From positions 1 to 39,347 of the forward strand of contig LUZC01000048.1 of NCBI GenBank assembly GCA_001603505.1: a stretch of DNA of 39,347 nt, in the 5' to 3' direction. The notes beneath the pieces were generated by a model that was not told where the DNA came from, ran no database searches, and saw only the letters and a program-made list of their open reading frames with translations. This document shows positions 6,898 through 15,748 of this stretch, piece by piece; position 1 is the first letter of the stretch, and each line of letters begins with the position of its first letter. Origin of the DNA: Bacteroidales bacterium Bact_11. Lineage in GTDB: Bacteria; Bacteroidota; Bacteroidia; Bacteroidales; UBA932. A program made the position numbers and the translations under genes.

Positions 6898-8679
6898 TTA
6901 ACTCAATTTATCGCCATTCATCGAGATCAGGAACTCTTCATTGTCGCGGGTCTTTTCGAGGCGGCTCTTCATGAACTCCATGGCTTCGAGCGAAGTCATG
7001 TCGGCCAGGTGGTTGCGCAGGATCCAGATGCGGTTGATATAATCGGGATCGTAGAGCAGGTCGTCACGGCGGGTGGAACTGAGCGTCACGTCGACGGCCG
7101 GGAAGATGCGGCGGTTGGAGAGCTTGCGGTCGAGCTGGAGCTCGAGGTTGCCGGTGCCCTTGAATTCCTCGAAAATCACGTCGTCCATCTTCGATCCGGT
7201 TTCGGTGAGGGCCGTGGCTAGGATGGTGAGCGATCCGCCGCCTTCGATGTTGCGGGCTGCTCCGAAGAAACGCTTGGGTTTGTGGAGCGCGTTGGCGTCG
7301 ACACCGCCGGAAAGCACTTTGCCGGATGCGGGCTGAACGGTATTGAAAGCGCGCGCCAGTCGCGTGATAGAGTCGAGCAGGATCACGACATCGTGGCCGC
7401 ATTCCACCAGGCGCTTGGCTTTTTCAAGCACCATGTTGGCCACTTTCACGTGGTGGTCGGCCGGCTCGTCGAAGGTGGAGGCGATGACCTCGGCCTTCAC
7501 GCTGCGCTGCATGTCGGTCACCTCTTCCGGACGCTCGTCGATGAGCAGCACGATCATGTACACTTCCGGATGGTTGTCGGCGATGGCGTTGGCGATATCC
7601 TTGAGGAGCACGGTCTTACCTGTCTTTGGCTGGGCCACGATCAGGCCGCGCTGGCCTTTTCCGATCGGGGTGAAGAGATCGACCACGCGGACCGAGATGT
7701 TGCTGTTGTGGCCGTGTCCGGTGAGGTTGAATTTCTCGTCGGGGAAGAGCGGGGTGAGGAAGTCGAACGGCACGCGGTCGCGGATGAATTCCGGCGAACG
7801 GCCGTTGATGCGGTTAATCTTCACCAGCGGGAAATATTTGTCGCCTTCGCGCGGCGGGCGGATTTCACCGAGGATGGTGTCGCCCGTCTTGAGCGCGTAC
7901 ATCTTGATCTGGCTCTGGGATACGTAGATGTCGTCGGGTGAATTCAGGTAGTTATAGTCGGAGGAGCGCAGGAAACCGTAGCCGTCGGGCATGATTTCGA
8001 GGACGCCGGTAGCTTCTACAATGCCTTCGAATTCGATGCGCGGCGGGCGGGGCTGCTGCTGTTGCTGCTGTTGCGGTTGCTGCTGCCGGAGCTGTCCCTG
8101 CTGGTTCTGTTGATTCTGCTGTTTGGGCTGCTCCTGACTTTTCTGCGACTGCTGCTGTTGCTGCTGCTGTTGCAGTTGCTGCTGCTCGGACGGTTTCTGA
8201 GCCTCGGGAGCCGCGTCTTTCTGTACCCGGGGGCGCTGCTTCTTTTCCTTGCGCTCCGGCTTGGCGTCCTGCCGTGCTTCCGGCTTGGCGGGCTCGGCGG
8301 GCTTGGGTTCGGCTTTTTCCTCGCCTTTCGGAGCAGCTGGTGCCGCAGCCGGTGTTTCGGCAGCTGCATTTTTCTTGGGCCGTCCGCGTTTCTTTTTGGC
8401 GGGTTCGGCAGCCGGAGACTCCGGTTCGGCAGCCGGTTTATTATCTTCAGCCTTCGCGGGCTCTGCGGCAGTCTTGTCCTGGGGCTCGTTTTTCTTGGAG
8501 CCCTTCTTCTTCCCCTGACGCTTGACCGGTGATTCCTTGCTCTGGATGGCCTGCTCGTCGAGAATGGCGTAGATGAGGGTATCCTTGTCGAGCGATTCGG
8601 GTTTGCGTACGTTCAGCTCTTTTGCGATAGCAACAAGGTCGTCTTGACTCTTATTGCTCAATTCGATGATATCTAACAT
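6898..8679 (-). CDS. rho: Transcription termination factor Rho with long disordered insertion (593 aa)
   Basis: Hexameric RNA helicase that ends transcription. Residues 1-45 form the N-terminal helical region. Residues about 47-214 are low complexity: Lys/Pro/Ala/Glu-rich to about 160, including an AT-hook-like RGRPKK at 98-103, then Gln-rich 165-209. The primary RNA-binding cold-shock fold follows ([14 protein letters not shown], about 232-245). Walker A is AQPKTGKT (349-356), Walker B is [14 protein letters not shown], and the Q-loop and R-loop regions are conserved ([29 protein letters not shown]). E. coli Rho is 419 residues, so the insertion accounts for most of the extra length. In Bacteroides thetaiotaomicron a similar Rho disordered region has been reported to drive condensate formation. 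The gene has its own promoter inside the end of lptD. Confidence 0.96.
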   Translation of the reverse strand: MLDIIELSNKSQDDLVAIAKELNVRKPESLDKDTLIYAILDEQAIQSKESPVKRQGKKKGSKKNEPQDKTAAEPAKAEDNKPAAEPESPAAEPAKKKRGRPKKNAAAETPAAAPAAPKGEEKAEPKPAEPAKPEARQDAKPERKEKKQRPRVQKDAAPEAQKPSEQQQLQQQQQQQQSQKSQEQPKQQNQQNQQGQLRQQQPQQQQQQQPRPPRIEFEGIVEATGVLEIMPDGYGFLRSSDYNYLNSPDDIYVSQSQIKMYALKTGDTILGEIRPPREGDKYFPLVKINRINGRSPEFIRDRVPFDFLTPLFPDEKFNLTGHGHNSNISVRVVDLFTPIGKGQRGLIVAQPKTGKTVLLKDIANAIADNHPEVYMIVLLIDERPEEVTDMQRSVKAEVIASTFDEPADHHVKVANMVLEKAKRLVECGHDVVILLDSITRLARAFNTVQPASGKVLSGGVDANALHKPKRFFGAARNIEGGGSLTILATALTETGSKMDDVIFEEFKGTGNLELQLDRKLSNRRIFPAVDVTLSSTRRDDLLYDPDYINRIWILRNHLADMTSLEAMEFMKSRLEKTRDNEEFLISMNGDKLS

Positions 8680-8692
8680 GTAGTTTGGTTGG

Positions 8693-8724
8693 AAAACCGG
8701 CTCGAAGGCAATCGGCCCGGTTTT
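8693..8724 (-). promoter_or_regulatory. Hairpin in the rho 5' leader
   Basis: AAAACCGG (8717-8724 on the minus strand) pairs perfectly with CCGGTTTT (8693-8700) across a 16-base loop. The hairpin ends 13 bases before the rho start codon and lies wholly in the predicted leader. There is no T-run after it, so it is not a simple terminator. Rho genes are commonly autoregulated, which makes a control role plausible. Confidence 0.45.
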
Positions 8725-8735
8725 GATTGACAGTG

Positions 8736-8768
8736 CAAAGATAAGAAAAAATAACTATTTATCCCAAA
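8736..8768 (-). promoter_or_regulatory. Promoter of rho
   Basis: The minus strand shows TTTG (8765-8768), a 21-base spacer and TATCTTTG (8736-8743), an excellent Bacteroidota promoter. The -33 element lies inside the last codons of lptD. The predicted leader is about 50 bases. Confidence 0.7.
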
Positions 8769-11526
8769 AGCTCGCGGATTTCTTGAACTGCAGGATGTCG
8801 CTCAGGGCAGATGCCTTGGCGGCGATCCGGAAGCTCCAGCTTTCCCACTGGCCGGTCGGGACCCACGACACGGTGATGGCGAAGCAGTGCAGATCGTACG
8901 TGGCGCTGACCTGCGTGGTGCTGAGTTGCATCTGCGTCAGGTCGAATCCCGTGTTGATGTTGAAGTTCATGGCCTTGGTGAGGCGAAGCTGTCCCGAAAT
9001 GCCGATGGTCTGCACATGGTTGTGCTTGGTCTGCAGCTGTTCGTTGGCGAACTGATAGGACCGGGAGTAGGAATAGCTGTAGTTGAAACTGAGCGACCAG
9101 GGGATGTTCGGGTTGAGGTAATACACCCACCCGCCGGGAATATATTCACCGGTGATGGGGTGGTAATACACGCGCGCATAATCCGACTGTGTGCCCTGTC
9201 CGCCGCCTGATCCGCCGCCCGATCCGCCGCCGCGTCCCTGGGATCCCTGGGCCCCCTGGGAACCATTGCCGTTGCCGCTGTCGCCGTGTCCGTCGTTGCC
9301 GGTGTATTTACCGTCACCGTTGATGGAATAGGAAAGCGAGGCGCTGGCGTTGGTCAGGCGGGCCAGATGACCCGTCTTCAGGACGTTGAGCTTGTTGATG
9401 CGGACGCCCCGTTCGTTGATGGCGTAGGGGTCGAGCGAGCAATTGGCATTGAGGCCCAGTTTGCCGAAGATGGTGGTGCTGGCCGAGATACTGATGTTGG
9501 AAAGCTTCATCGAGTCGGCCAGGAAGTTATACGATCCCGACACGTTCAGCTGGTCGAGCAGCTTGATCTTCTCGTATTTGTCTTTGGGATTGGATGGCTC
9601 GGGAGCCATGGGATCCTGACTTTTGAGCACCTTCGCTTCCAGGTTGTTGGCAAACGAGAACGAGAGGGCGGCCGTCCGTCCGGTACCCGGCACGGAATAA
9701 AGCTGCCCCGCGTATTTGTTGTATTCCACCGTCCTCTCCACGCCGTCTTTGTCGGTATAGGTATAGGAGGTGTAACCATTGGCTTTCGTGGCCAGGTTGG
9801 GACTCAGCGTAAAGCTCATAGAAGGCGTGATCATATGGCGGATCGCCTGGAGCTTGCTCCGCTTGCCGAAGGTGAAAAGACCATATATGCGGGTGTTCAT
9901 GGAGAGTCCGCCCGAATAGGTCTGTGTCACGCCGAAAGTGCTGAACTGGTCGGTCCAGAGCGTTTCAACCTTGTTGGTCTCTTCGTTGTACTGGCGGTAT
10001 TGTTCCCGGAAAAACCAGCTCATGCCGTAGTTGACGCTGGGCGTGAACTGGAAATACTTCAGCAGCGTAAACCCGGGGAGGCCGATGGCGAACGTGTGGT
10101 TCACGCCATTCTGCATCCGGTTGACCATGTCCTTGTTGAAGCCGAATTCGCTGGCCTTGAAGGCCAACTTGTTTTGCATCGTGGCGCCGTAGGTGAAGGA
10201 GATCTGTTCGTACAGGCGCTCTTTGCCCACGCGGTTTTTCCGTTTGAACGGATAGAACCGGTTCACGTTGAATGTGATGTTGGGCAGCGTGAACGAATAG
10301 GAGCTGTCACGCGAATTCTGGCTGTGCAGCAGGTTGAGCGAGAGTGAAACTCCGCTCCAGGTCTTGGAATAGGAGATGGAGGAAGAGGCCTGGTTCTGGA
10401 GTGCGTCGCTGACGCTGGTGGAGTTGTATTTGTTGTTCGACGGGCTCGAGAAGTTGACGGAAGCGCGGAAGGTGGTACCCGGCCGGGCCTTTGCATCCTG
10501 CGAATGATTCCAGGTCACGCCGAAGTTCGTGGACTTGGAATACGAGGAGGTCCCGCGTTCGCCGGTGACATCGTTGGAATAGTTCAGGGCGATGGATCCG
10601 TCGAAGGCGTAGCGCTTCTTATAGCGGGAAGTGAGTCGTGCCGCCCATGAACCATAGGTATAGATGTCGCCGGTCAGGGCGAGGTCGAGGTAGTCGCCGA
10701 TGACGAACGAGTAGCCGAAGTCGCGGAGGTAGAGTCCGCGCGATTTTTCCTCTCCGTAGGTGGGAACCAGGATGCCGCTGGCCCTGTCGGGTTTTTCCGG
10801 CACGAAACCGAAGGGGATGACCACCGGAAGCGGCACGTCTTCCACCACGGCGTAGGCCGGGCCGAACATCGTCTTCTGCTTGGGCTTGGTCATGATCTTG
10901 GCCGTGGTCATCTTGAGATAATAATGCGGATGCTCCGCATCGCAGACCGTGTATTTGCCTCCGGAGATGTTGATGGACTCGTCGGGCATCATCTTGAGCT
11001 TCTGGCCCACGAGCTTGCCTTCGTCCTGCTGCGTAGCCATGTTTTTGATCTTGGCCTTGCGGGTGGAGAAGTTGTAATACACCTCATCCATTTCATAGGT
11101 CTTGCCGCCGGTGGACATCACCGGACGGCCGCTGACATTTCCTGTGATCGTGTCTAGCACGCCTTTTGCGTAGACAACGTTCATCTTGGTATTGTAGGCC
11201 ATGTAGTCGGCCTTCAGTTCCAGGTCCTGGTATTTGGCGGTGACATCGCCGAAATAGTAGATGATGTTGCGTTCAAGATCTTCCATTACCGAGTCGCGGG
11301 CCGACGAGAAAGCCGGTCGTTCGAGCATGCCCTTGGGTTGCTCGAGCGTGTCTTCGGGCGCCCGGAACAGCGAGTCCTGGGGCGGTGCCTGGAACTCCAT
11401 GCTGTCGGGCGGGGGAAGCAGCACTTCCGGATCCTGTGCAAAGGCAGGTGTCAACCCGGCCAGAAGCAGGACGAGCAACACAATCCCCCGAAGTGGGGCA
11501 GGGACGGAGATTCTTATGTTTTGCAA
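8755..11526 (-). CDS. lptD: LPS-assembly outer membrane protein LptD family (923 aa)
   Basis: Outer-membrane beta-barrel that inserts lipopolysaccharide into the outer leaflet. After a signal peptide (hydrophobic core IVLLVLLLAG, cleavage near AFA-Q) comes a periplasmic OstA/LptA-like jellyroll (YYFGDVTAKYQDLELKADYM through about 200 residues). The barrel follows, with the family-typical VPLPVVIPFGFVPEKPDRAS and GLYLRDFGYSFVIGDY and many alternating aromatic strands. A Gly/Ser/Gln-rich stretch near the C-terminus (plus-strand about 9185-9310) looks like an extended surface loop. The start is uncertain. TTG at 11526 puts the signal peptide at the N-terminus and lies downstream of the likely promoter. 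ATG at 11583 would add 19 residues, and it overlaps the ATG of the divergent amidase gene. Confidence 0.88.
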   Translation of the reverse strand: MQNIRISVPAPLRGIVLLVLLLAGLTPAFAQDPEVLLPPPDSMEFQAPPQDSLFRAPEDTLEQPKGMLERPAFSSARDSVMEDLERNIIYYFGDVTAKYQDLELKADYMAYNTKMNVVYAKGVLDTITGNVSGRPVMSTGGKTYEMDEVYYNFSTRKAKIKNMATQQDEGKLVGQKLKMMPDESINISGGKYTVCDAEHPHYYLKMTTAKIMTKPKQKTMFGPAYAVVEDVPLPVVIPFGFVPEKPDRASGILVPTYGEEKSRGLYLRDFGYSFVIGDYLDLALTGDIYTYGSWAARLTSRYKKRYAFDGSIALNYSNDVTGERGTSSYSKSTNFGVTWNHSQDAKARPGTTFRASVNFSSPSNNKYNSTSVSDALQNQASSSISYSKTWSGVSLSLNLLHSQNSRDSSYSFTLPNITFNVNRFYPFKRKNRVGKERLYEQISFTYGATMQNKLAFKASEFGFNKDMVNRMQNGVNHTFAIGLPGFTLLKYFQFTPSVNYGMSWFFREQYRQYNEETNKVETLWTDQFSTFGVTQTYSGGLSMNTRIYGLFTFGKRSKLQAIRHMITPSMSFTLSPNLATKANGYTSYTYTDKDGVERTVEYNKYAGQLYSVPGTGRTAALSFSFANNLEAKVLKSQDPMAPEPSNPKDKYEKIKLLDQLNVSGSYNFLADSMKLSNISISASTTIFGKLGLNANCSLDPYAINERGVRINKLNVLKTGHLARLTNASASLSYSINGDGKYTGNDGHGDSGNGNGSQGAQGSQGRGGGSGGGSGGGQGTQSDYARVYYHPITGEYIPGGWVYYLNPNIPWSLSFNYSYSYSRSYQFANEQLQTKHNHVQTIGISGQLRLTKAMNFNINTGFDLTQMQLSTTQVSATYDLHCFAITVSWVPTGQWESWSFRIAAKASALSDILQFKKSASFWDK

Positions 11527-11545
11527 AATAAAAAGCGTATCTTTG
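11515..11545 (+). promoter_or_regulatory. Promoter of the amidase gene
   Basis: TATCTTTG (11538-11545) is a perfect -7 element, with TATG (11515-11518) 19 bases upstream as an imperfect -33. The leader would be about 30 bases. It lies over the 5' end of the divergent lptD gene. Confidence 0.5.
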
Positions 11546-11553
11546 CAAGAACG

Positions 11554-11561
11554 CAAAATTA
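11554..11561 (-). promoter_or_regulatory. Candidate -7 element of lptD
   Basis: TAATTTTG on the minus strand matches TAnnTTTG and would start transcription about 20 bases before the TTG at 11526. No good -33 element is seen. It faces the amidase promoter across 8 bases, so the two core promoters overlap. Confidence 0.4.
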
Positions 11562-11581
11562 ATAATTTTTCAGCAACTAAC

Positions 11582-12652
11582 ATGCCACTGCGCTCAAAAT
11601 GCTTGATTGGGTGGATTACAGCGCTTATTTTGTCGCTGGCTGTGGCTGTCCCTGTCCCGGCGGGAGCCCAGAATGCCGGGGGCGTGAAGCTTCGTACAGT
11701 GGTCATTGACCCGGGCCATGGCGGTCACGACCCGGGAGCCATTTCAAAGAGCAGCAAGATGAACGAGAAGCAGATCAATCTCGACATCGCTACGCGGCTG
11801 GGCTCCCGCATCGAAAAAGAATATCCCGACGTGAAGGTCATCTATACCCGGAAGACCGACCGTTTCGTGGAACTGGCCGAGCGCGGCAACATCGCCAACC
11901 GCAACCACGCCGACCTGTTCATTTCCATCCATGTCAATTCCGCGAAGAACACTTCGGCCAGCGGCACCGAAACCTTCGTGATGGGTACCGACAAGAGCGC
12001 TTCCAACATGGAAGTGTGCAAGCGGGAGAACTCCGTGATCTTGATGGAAGACGACTATACCACGACCTACGAGGGCTTCGACCCCGACAACCCGGAGTCC
12101 TACATCATCTTCAACCTGATGCAGAACGCGCATTTCGAGCAGAGTATCGCCTTTGCCTCGCTGGTGCAGCAGCAGTTCGTGAAAAATGGCCCCATCAAGA
12201 AAAACCGCGGCGTGCGCCAGGCGCCGCTGATGGTGCTTTGGCGTACCACGATGCCTTCGGTGCTGATCGAAGTGGGCTTCCTGTCGAACGCGTCGGATCG
12301 GACGACGCTTAACAACGCTTCCAACCGGCAGAAGATTGCCGACGACATTTTCAACGCGTTCTCTTCGTTTAAGAAGCAGTACGATTCCGATGCCGCGTTC
12401 GAGATCGATGAATCGGTGCTCGCCCCGCAGGAACCGGAGGGACCCCACTATGAAATCCAGATCCTAGCCTCATCGAAGAAGCTCAAGGAGGGTGCTTCCG
12501 AACTCAAGGGAGAGACCCTCTACCAATGCCGGTTTATCAACGGGATGTACAAGTATTCTGTTGGTAACTTTTCCACAAGAGAGGAGGCGATCCGGCATCT
12601 TCCGGAGGTTCGAAAGAAGTTTTCGGGCGCTTTCGTGGTGGAAGTCCATTAG
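11582..12652 (+). CDS. N-acetylmuramoyl-L-alanine amidase with SPOR domain (356 aa)
   Basis: Periplasmic zinc amidase (Amidase_3, AmiC-like) that cuts the stem peptide from peptidoglycan glycan strands, usually during cell separation. A signal peptide covers residues 1-29 (core ALILSLAVAV, cleavage near AGA-Q). Zinc and catalytic motifs: VIDPGHGGHDPG (H46), E62 in MNEKQ, SIHVNS (histidine about 113) and the catalytic glutamate in VLIEVGFLSN. The C-terminal 70 residues (HYEIQILASSKKL to GAFVVEVH) look like a SPOR domain, which binds denuded septal glycan. ATG at 11582 is chosen because the signal peptide begins there. Upstream in-frame starts would run through the divergent gene. Confidence 0.92.
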   Translation: MPLRSKCLIGWITALILSLAVAVPVPAGAQNAGGVKLRTVVIDPGHGGHDPGAISKSSKMNEKQINLDIATRLGSRIEKEYPDVKVIYTRKTDRFVELAERGNIANRNHADLFISIHVNSAKNTSASGTETFVMGTDKSASNMEVCKRENSVILMEDDYTTTYEGFDPDNPESYIIFNLMQNAHFEQSIAFASLVQQQFVKNGPIKKNRGVRQAPLMVLWRTTMPSVLIEVGFLSNASDRTTLNNASNRQKIADDIFNAFSSFKKQYDSDAAFEIDESVLAPQEPEGPHYEIQILASSKKLKEGASELKGETLYQCRFINGMYKYSVGNFSTREEAIRHLPEVRKKFSGAFVVEVH

Positions 12653-12875
12653 CCGTTCTCCGCATTTTAACTTAATTGTTTTTCTAAATGGATTATTTTC
12701 AGTGCAGTATCGCTTTGAAAAATCGTTAAGTATTTGATTTTCAGGGTTAAACAAAAACTGAAAATTTTTTATCTTGATAATTAGGGAGTTGCGAATTTTC
12801 CGAAAAAAACAACGAAAAAAAGTTTTTTTTTCAACAGTTTTTTCCCCAATTTTGTTCCCGAAACCAAACTTAAGC
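12653..12875. other. AT-rich region upstream of dnaA
   Basis: These 223 bases are strikingly AT-rich in GC-rich surroundings and include an A7-G-T9 palindromic tract near 12815-12832. They must hold the dnaA promoter. The best -7 candidate is CAATTTTG (12847-12854), one base off consensus, with no clear -33. No cluster of TTATNCACA boxes is present, so I do not call it an origin. Confidence 0.45.
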
Positions 12876-14303
12876 ATGACTCCCGACAAACAAACCGAAG
12901 TGTGGAACAGGTGCCTTGAAATTCTCAAGGACAACTTGAACGAAGAGACGTTCAAGACCTGGTTCGGACCGATCAAGCCGATCTCGCTCGACGATCAGCG
13001 GCTTACGATCGAGGTCCCTTCGGATTTCTGGCGGGAGTATATCGAGGAACACTTCATCGGTCTCCTGAGCAAGGTGCTTCGCCGGGAAATCGGTCCTGCC
13101 GCTTCTTTGGTCTACAAGGTACGGATTCTCGATGACTTCTTCATTGAGCAGCGCCCCAAGGGGGGGCGTGTCCGCAACACGGAACTTCCCATCCCTGACG
13201 CGGGCGACCACTATACCGGCAGCGTCTATGCGATTCCCGGTCTGCGCAAACTCAACATCGAGCCGTGCCTCAATCCGATCTACAACTTCGAGAATTTCAT
13301 CGAAGGCGCCTGCAACCGCCTCGGCCGTTCGGCCGGCCTGAGCATCGCTGCCAATCCCGGCCGTAGCACATTCAATCCGCTTTTCATTTATGGCGGTCCC
13401 GGCCTGGGCAAGACGCACCTGGCGCAGGCTATCGGCATTGCCGTCAAGGAGCGCTTCCCCGAGAAGGTGGTTCTCTATGTCAACGCCAATACGTTCCTGA
13501 ACCAATATATGAATGCCGCCTGTTCCGCCAAAAACGCGAACAACGGCAACAAAGTGGCCGATTTCCTGCGGTTCTACCAGCTTATCGACGTGCTCATTAT
13601 CGATGACGTGCAGGAATTCGCCGAGAAAAAAGGCACCCAGAACGCTTTCTTCCACATCTTCAACTATCTCCACCAGAGCGGCAAGCAGCTCATCCTGACT
13701 TCCGACAAGCCCCCCGTAGACCTGCAGGGGCTCGACCAGCGGCTGCTTTCCCGTTTCAAATGGGGACTTTCGGCCGAATTGCTGCCGCCCGCCTACGAAA
13801 CGCGGCTGGCCATCCTCAAGTCGAAGTGTGCGCGCGAAGGCGTGACGATTGCCGACGAAGTACTGGAATTCGTGGCCAGGAGCGTGAAGACCAACATCCG
13901 CGAACTGGAAGGCATCCTGTTCTCGCTGATCGCCCACGCCTCGTTCAACCGGCAGGAAATCACCCTGGAGCTTGCCCAGCGCCTGGTCGACAAGATCGTC
14001 ACCGATCCCAAGTCGGAGATCAACGTGGCGCGCATCCAGGAAGCGGTCTGCAACTATTTCGGCATCAGCGGCGAACTCTTCCTTTCCAAGACCCGCAAGC
14101 GCGAGATCGTGCAGGCCCGCCAGATCGCGATGTACCTGAGCCGCAACCTTACCAAGACATCCCTGTCTTCGATCGGCGCCCAACTCGGAGGAAAAGACCA
14201 CGCGACGGTGCTGCACGCCTGCAATACGGTAGGCGACCTCATGGACACGGACCGCAGTTTCCGCGGATTCGTCCATGACATCGAGCGTGCGCTCAACGTA
14301 TAA
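12876..14303 (+). CDS. dnaA: Chromosomal replication initiator protein DnaA (475 aa)
   Basis: AAA+ initiator that opens the origin. Domain I is visible at the start (WNRCLEILKDNLNEETFKTW), followed by a short variable domain II. Domain III begins around NPIYNFENFIEG, with Walker A GGPGLGKTH, Walker B VLIIDDVQEF, and sensor and arginine-finger region QRLLSRFKWGL. Domain IV carries the DNA-box-binding signature IGAQLGGKDHATVLHA. ATG at 12876 matches the family N-terminus; upstream in-frame starts lie in the AT-rich leader. The gene is followed after 2 bases by pepD. It is not next to dnaN or gyrB, as is common in Bacteroidota, so an adjacent origin cannot be assumed. Confidence 0.97.
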   Translation: MTPDKQTEVWNRCLEILKDNLNEETFKTWFGPIKPISLDDQRLTIEVPSDFWREYIEEHFIGLLSKVLRREIGPAASLVYKVRILDDFFIEQRPKGGRVRNTELPIPDAGDHYTGSVYAIPGLRKLNIEPCLNPIYNFENFIEGACNRLGRSAGLSIAANPGRSTFNPLFIYGGPGLGKTHLAQAIGIAVKERFPEKVVLYVNANTFLNQYMNAACSAKNANNGNKVADFLRFYQLIDVLIIDDVQEFAEKKGTQNAFFHIFNYLHQSGKQLILTSDKPPVDLQGLDQRLLSRFKWGLSAELLPPAYETRLAILKSKCAREGVTIADEVLEFVARSVKTNIRELEGILFSLIAHASFNRQEITLELAQRLVDKIVTDPKSEINVARIQEAVCNYFGISGELFLSKTRKREIVQARQIAMYLSRNLTKTSLSSIGAQLGGKDHATVLHACNTVGDLMDTDRSFRGFVHDIERALNV

Positions 14304-14305
14304 CT

Positions 14306-15736
14306 ATGACCACAGATAAAGTTTTAGGGTTCTTCCGCGAGATCACCACGATTCCGCGGGAGTCGGGCCATGAGGAGCATATCATCGCCTACCTGCAGAA
14401 ATTCGCCGCAGATCGCGGCCTGGAATGCAAGACCGACCGCGTCGGCAACGTCATGATCGCCAAACCGGCCTCCAAAGGTTTTGAGGACCGGCCGACCATC
14501 GTGCTTCAGGGGCACACCGACATGGTGTGTGAGAAGAAAAGCACCTCGAATTTCGATTTCTCCAAGGATCCGATCCAGTATGTGATCGAAGACGGATGGA
14601 TGGTTGCCCACGACACGACCCTGGGTGCCGACAACGGCATCGGCGTGGCCTCGGCCATGGCCATCCTCGACGACGACTCGATCGAGCATCCGCGTGTGGA
14701 GTGTCTGTTCACCGTTTCGGAAGAAACGGGGCTCGACGGTGCCCGCGCGGTGAAGAAAGGTTTCATCACCGGCAAGACGCTGATCAACCTCGACGACGAG
14801 GATGAGGGGTACTTCTGCGTGGGCTGTGCAGGCGGCATGGATACGGTGGGCACCTTTACCTATCGTGAGAAAAAGCTTCCGAGGGGAAGCGTGCTTCGCC
14901 GTTATACCATCGGCGGTGGACAGGGGGGGCACAGTGGCGACGATATCGACAAGAACCGCCTTAACGGCGTGCAGCAGATTGCGCGCTTTGTCAACGAGGT
15001 CCTGCCCTGCAACGTGGACGTTTGTCTGATCGGCGGCGGCAACAAGCGCAACGCCATCGCGCGCGGCGGGGAAGTGGTCCTGGCCATACCCGCCCGCCGT
15101 GTCGGGAAAGTGGAAGCGGTCTTTGCCGACCTCTCCGTGCAGATGAAGGCCGAGTTCGCCGTAACCGACCCCGACATCTACTTCAAATCGGAAGAGGCCG
15201 TCTGGGAGAAGGGCGCCATCGACCGCGGTACGGTGCGCCGCTTGGTCCTTGCCCTGCTTTCCATTCCGCACGGCGTCATCGCCATGAGCGCCGACATCCC
15301 GGGGTTGATCGAGACATCCACCAACCTGGCTTCCGTGAAGATGGAACCCGGCCGCAAGATCCTGGTGGGCACCATGCAGCGCAGTTCGGTCAATAGCCAG
15401 CGTATCTTCCTGTCGGAACGCGTGGCGGCGGTTTTATTGCTTGCCGGCGCGAAAGTAAAGCACTCCGACGGCTATCCCGGCTGGAAACCCAATATGAAGT
15501 CGCACGTGAAGGATGTGTGCGTGGCTTCGTACAAGCGCCTGTTCGGCCACGAGCCGGTGGTACGTGCCATCCATGCCGGCCTGGAGTGCGGCCTGTTCAC
15601 CGAGAAGTTCCCCGACATGGACATGATCGCTTTCGGCCCCACGCTCCGTGGCGTGCATGCGCCCGGCGAACGGCTCGACCTGGCGTCGCTCGAACGCTTC
15701 TGGGCGGTGCTGCTCGATGTCATCAAACACGTTTAA
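14306..15736 (+). CDS. pepD: Aminoacyl-histidine dipeptidase (cytosol nonspecific dipeptidase, 476 aa)
   Basis: M20C metallopeptidase that hydrolyses carnosine and a wide range of dipeptides. Metal and catalytic motifs: VLQGHTDMVCEK, TLGADNGIGVA, FTVSEETGLDGA and LINLDDEDEG. The dimerisation-lid motif is GGQGGHSGDDI, and the last metal histidine lies in RGVHAPGERL. The length is typical. It starts 2 bases after dnaA, which implies cotranscription with the replication initiator. No signal peptide is seen. Confidence 0.95.
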   Translation: MTTDKVLGFFREITTIPRESGHEEHIIAYLQKFAADRGLECKTDRVGNVMIAKPASKGFEDRPTIVLQGHTDMVCEKKSTSNFDFSKDPIQYVIEDGWMVAHDTTLGADNGIGVASAMAILDDDSIEHPRVECLFTVSEETGLDGARAVKKGFITGKTLINLDDEDEGYFCVGCAGGMDTVGTFTYREKKLPRGSVLRRYTIGGGQGGHSGDDIDKNRLNGVQQIARFVNEVLPCNVDVCLIGGGNKRNAIARGGEVVLAIPARRVGKVEAVFADLSVQMKAEFAVTDPDIYFKSEEAVWEKGAIDRGTVRRLVLALLSIPHGVIAMSADIPGLIETSTNLASVKMEPGRKILVGTMQRSSVNSQRIFLSERVAAVLLLAGAKVKHSDGYPGWKPNMKSHVKDVCVASYKRLFGHEPVVRAIHAGLECGLFTEKFPDMDMIAFGPTLRGVHAPGERLDLASLERFWAVLLDVIKHV

Positions 15737-15748
15737 TACCTAGCCGCC

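Noticed and set aside
8033-8200. CAG/CAA-rich repeats as a possible CRISPR or satellite array
   Set aside because: They encode the Gln-rich part of Rho in frame, with no fixed repeat-spacer pattern. No CRISPR array was seen anywhere in the window.
12569-12577. TTTTCCACA as a DnaA box near dnaA
   Set aside because: A single copy inside amidase codons. The same 9-mer also occurs by chance near 36149, so it is not evidence of an origin.
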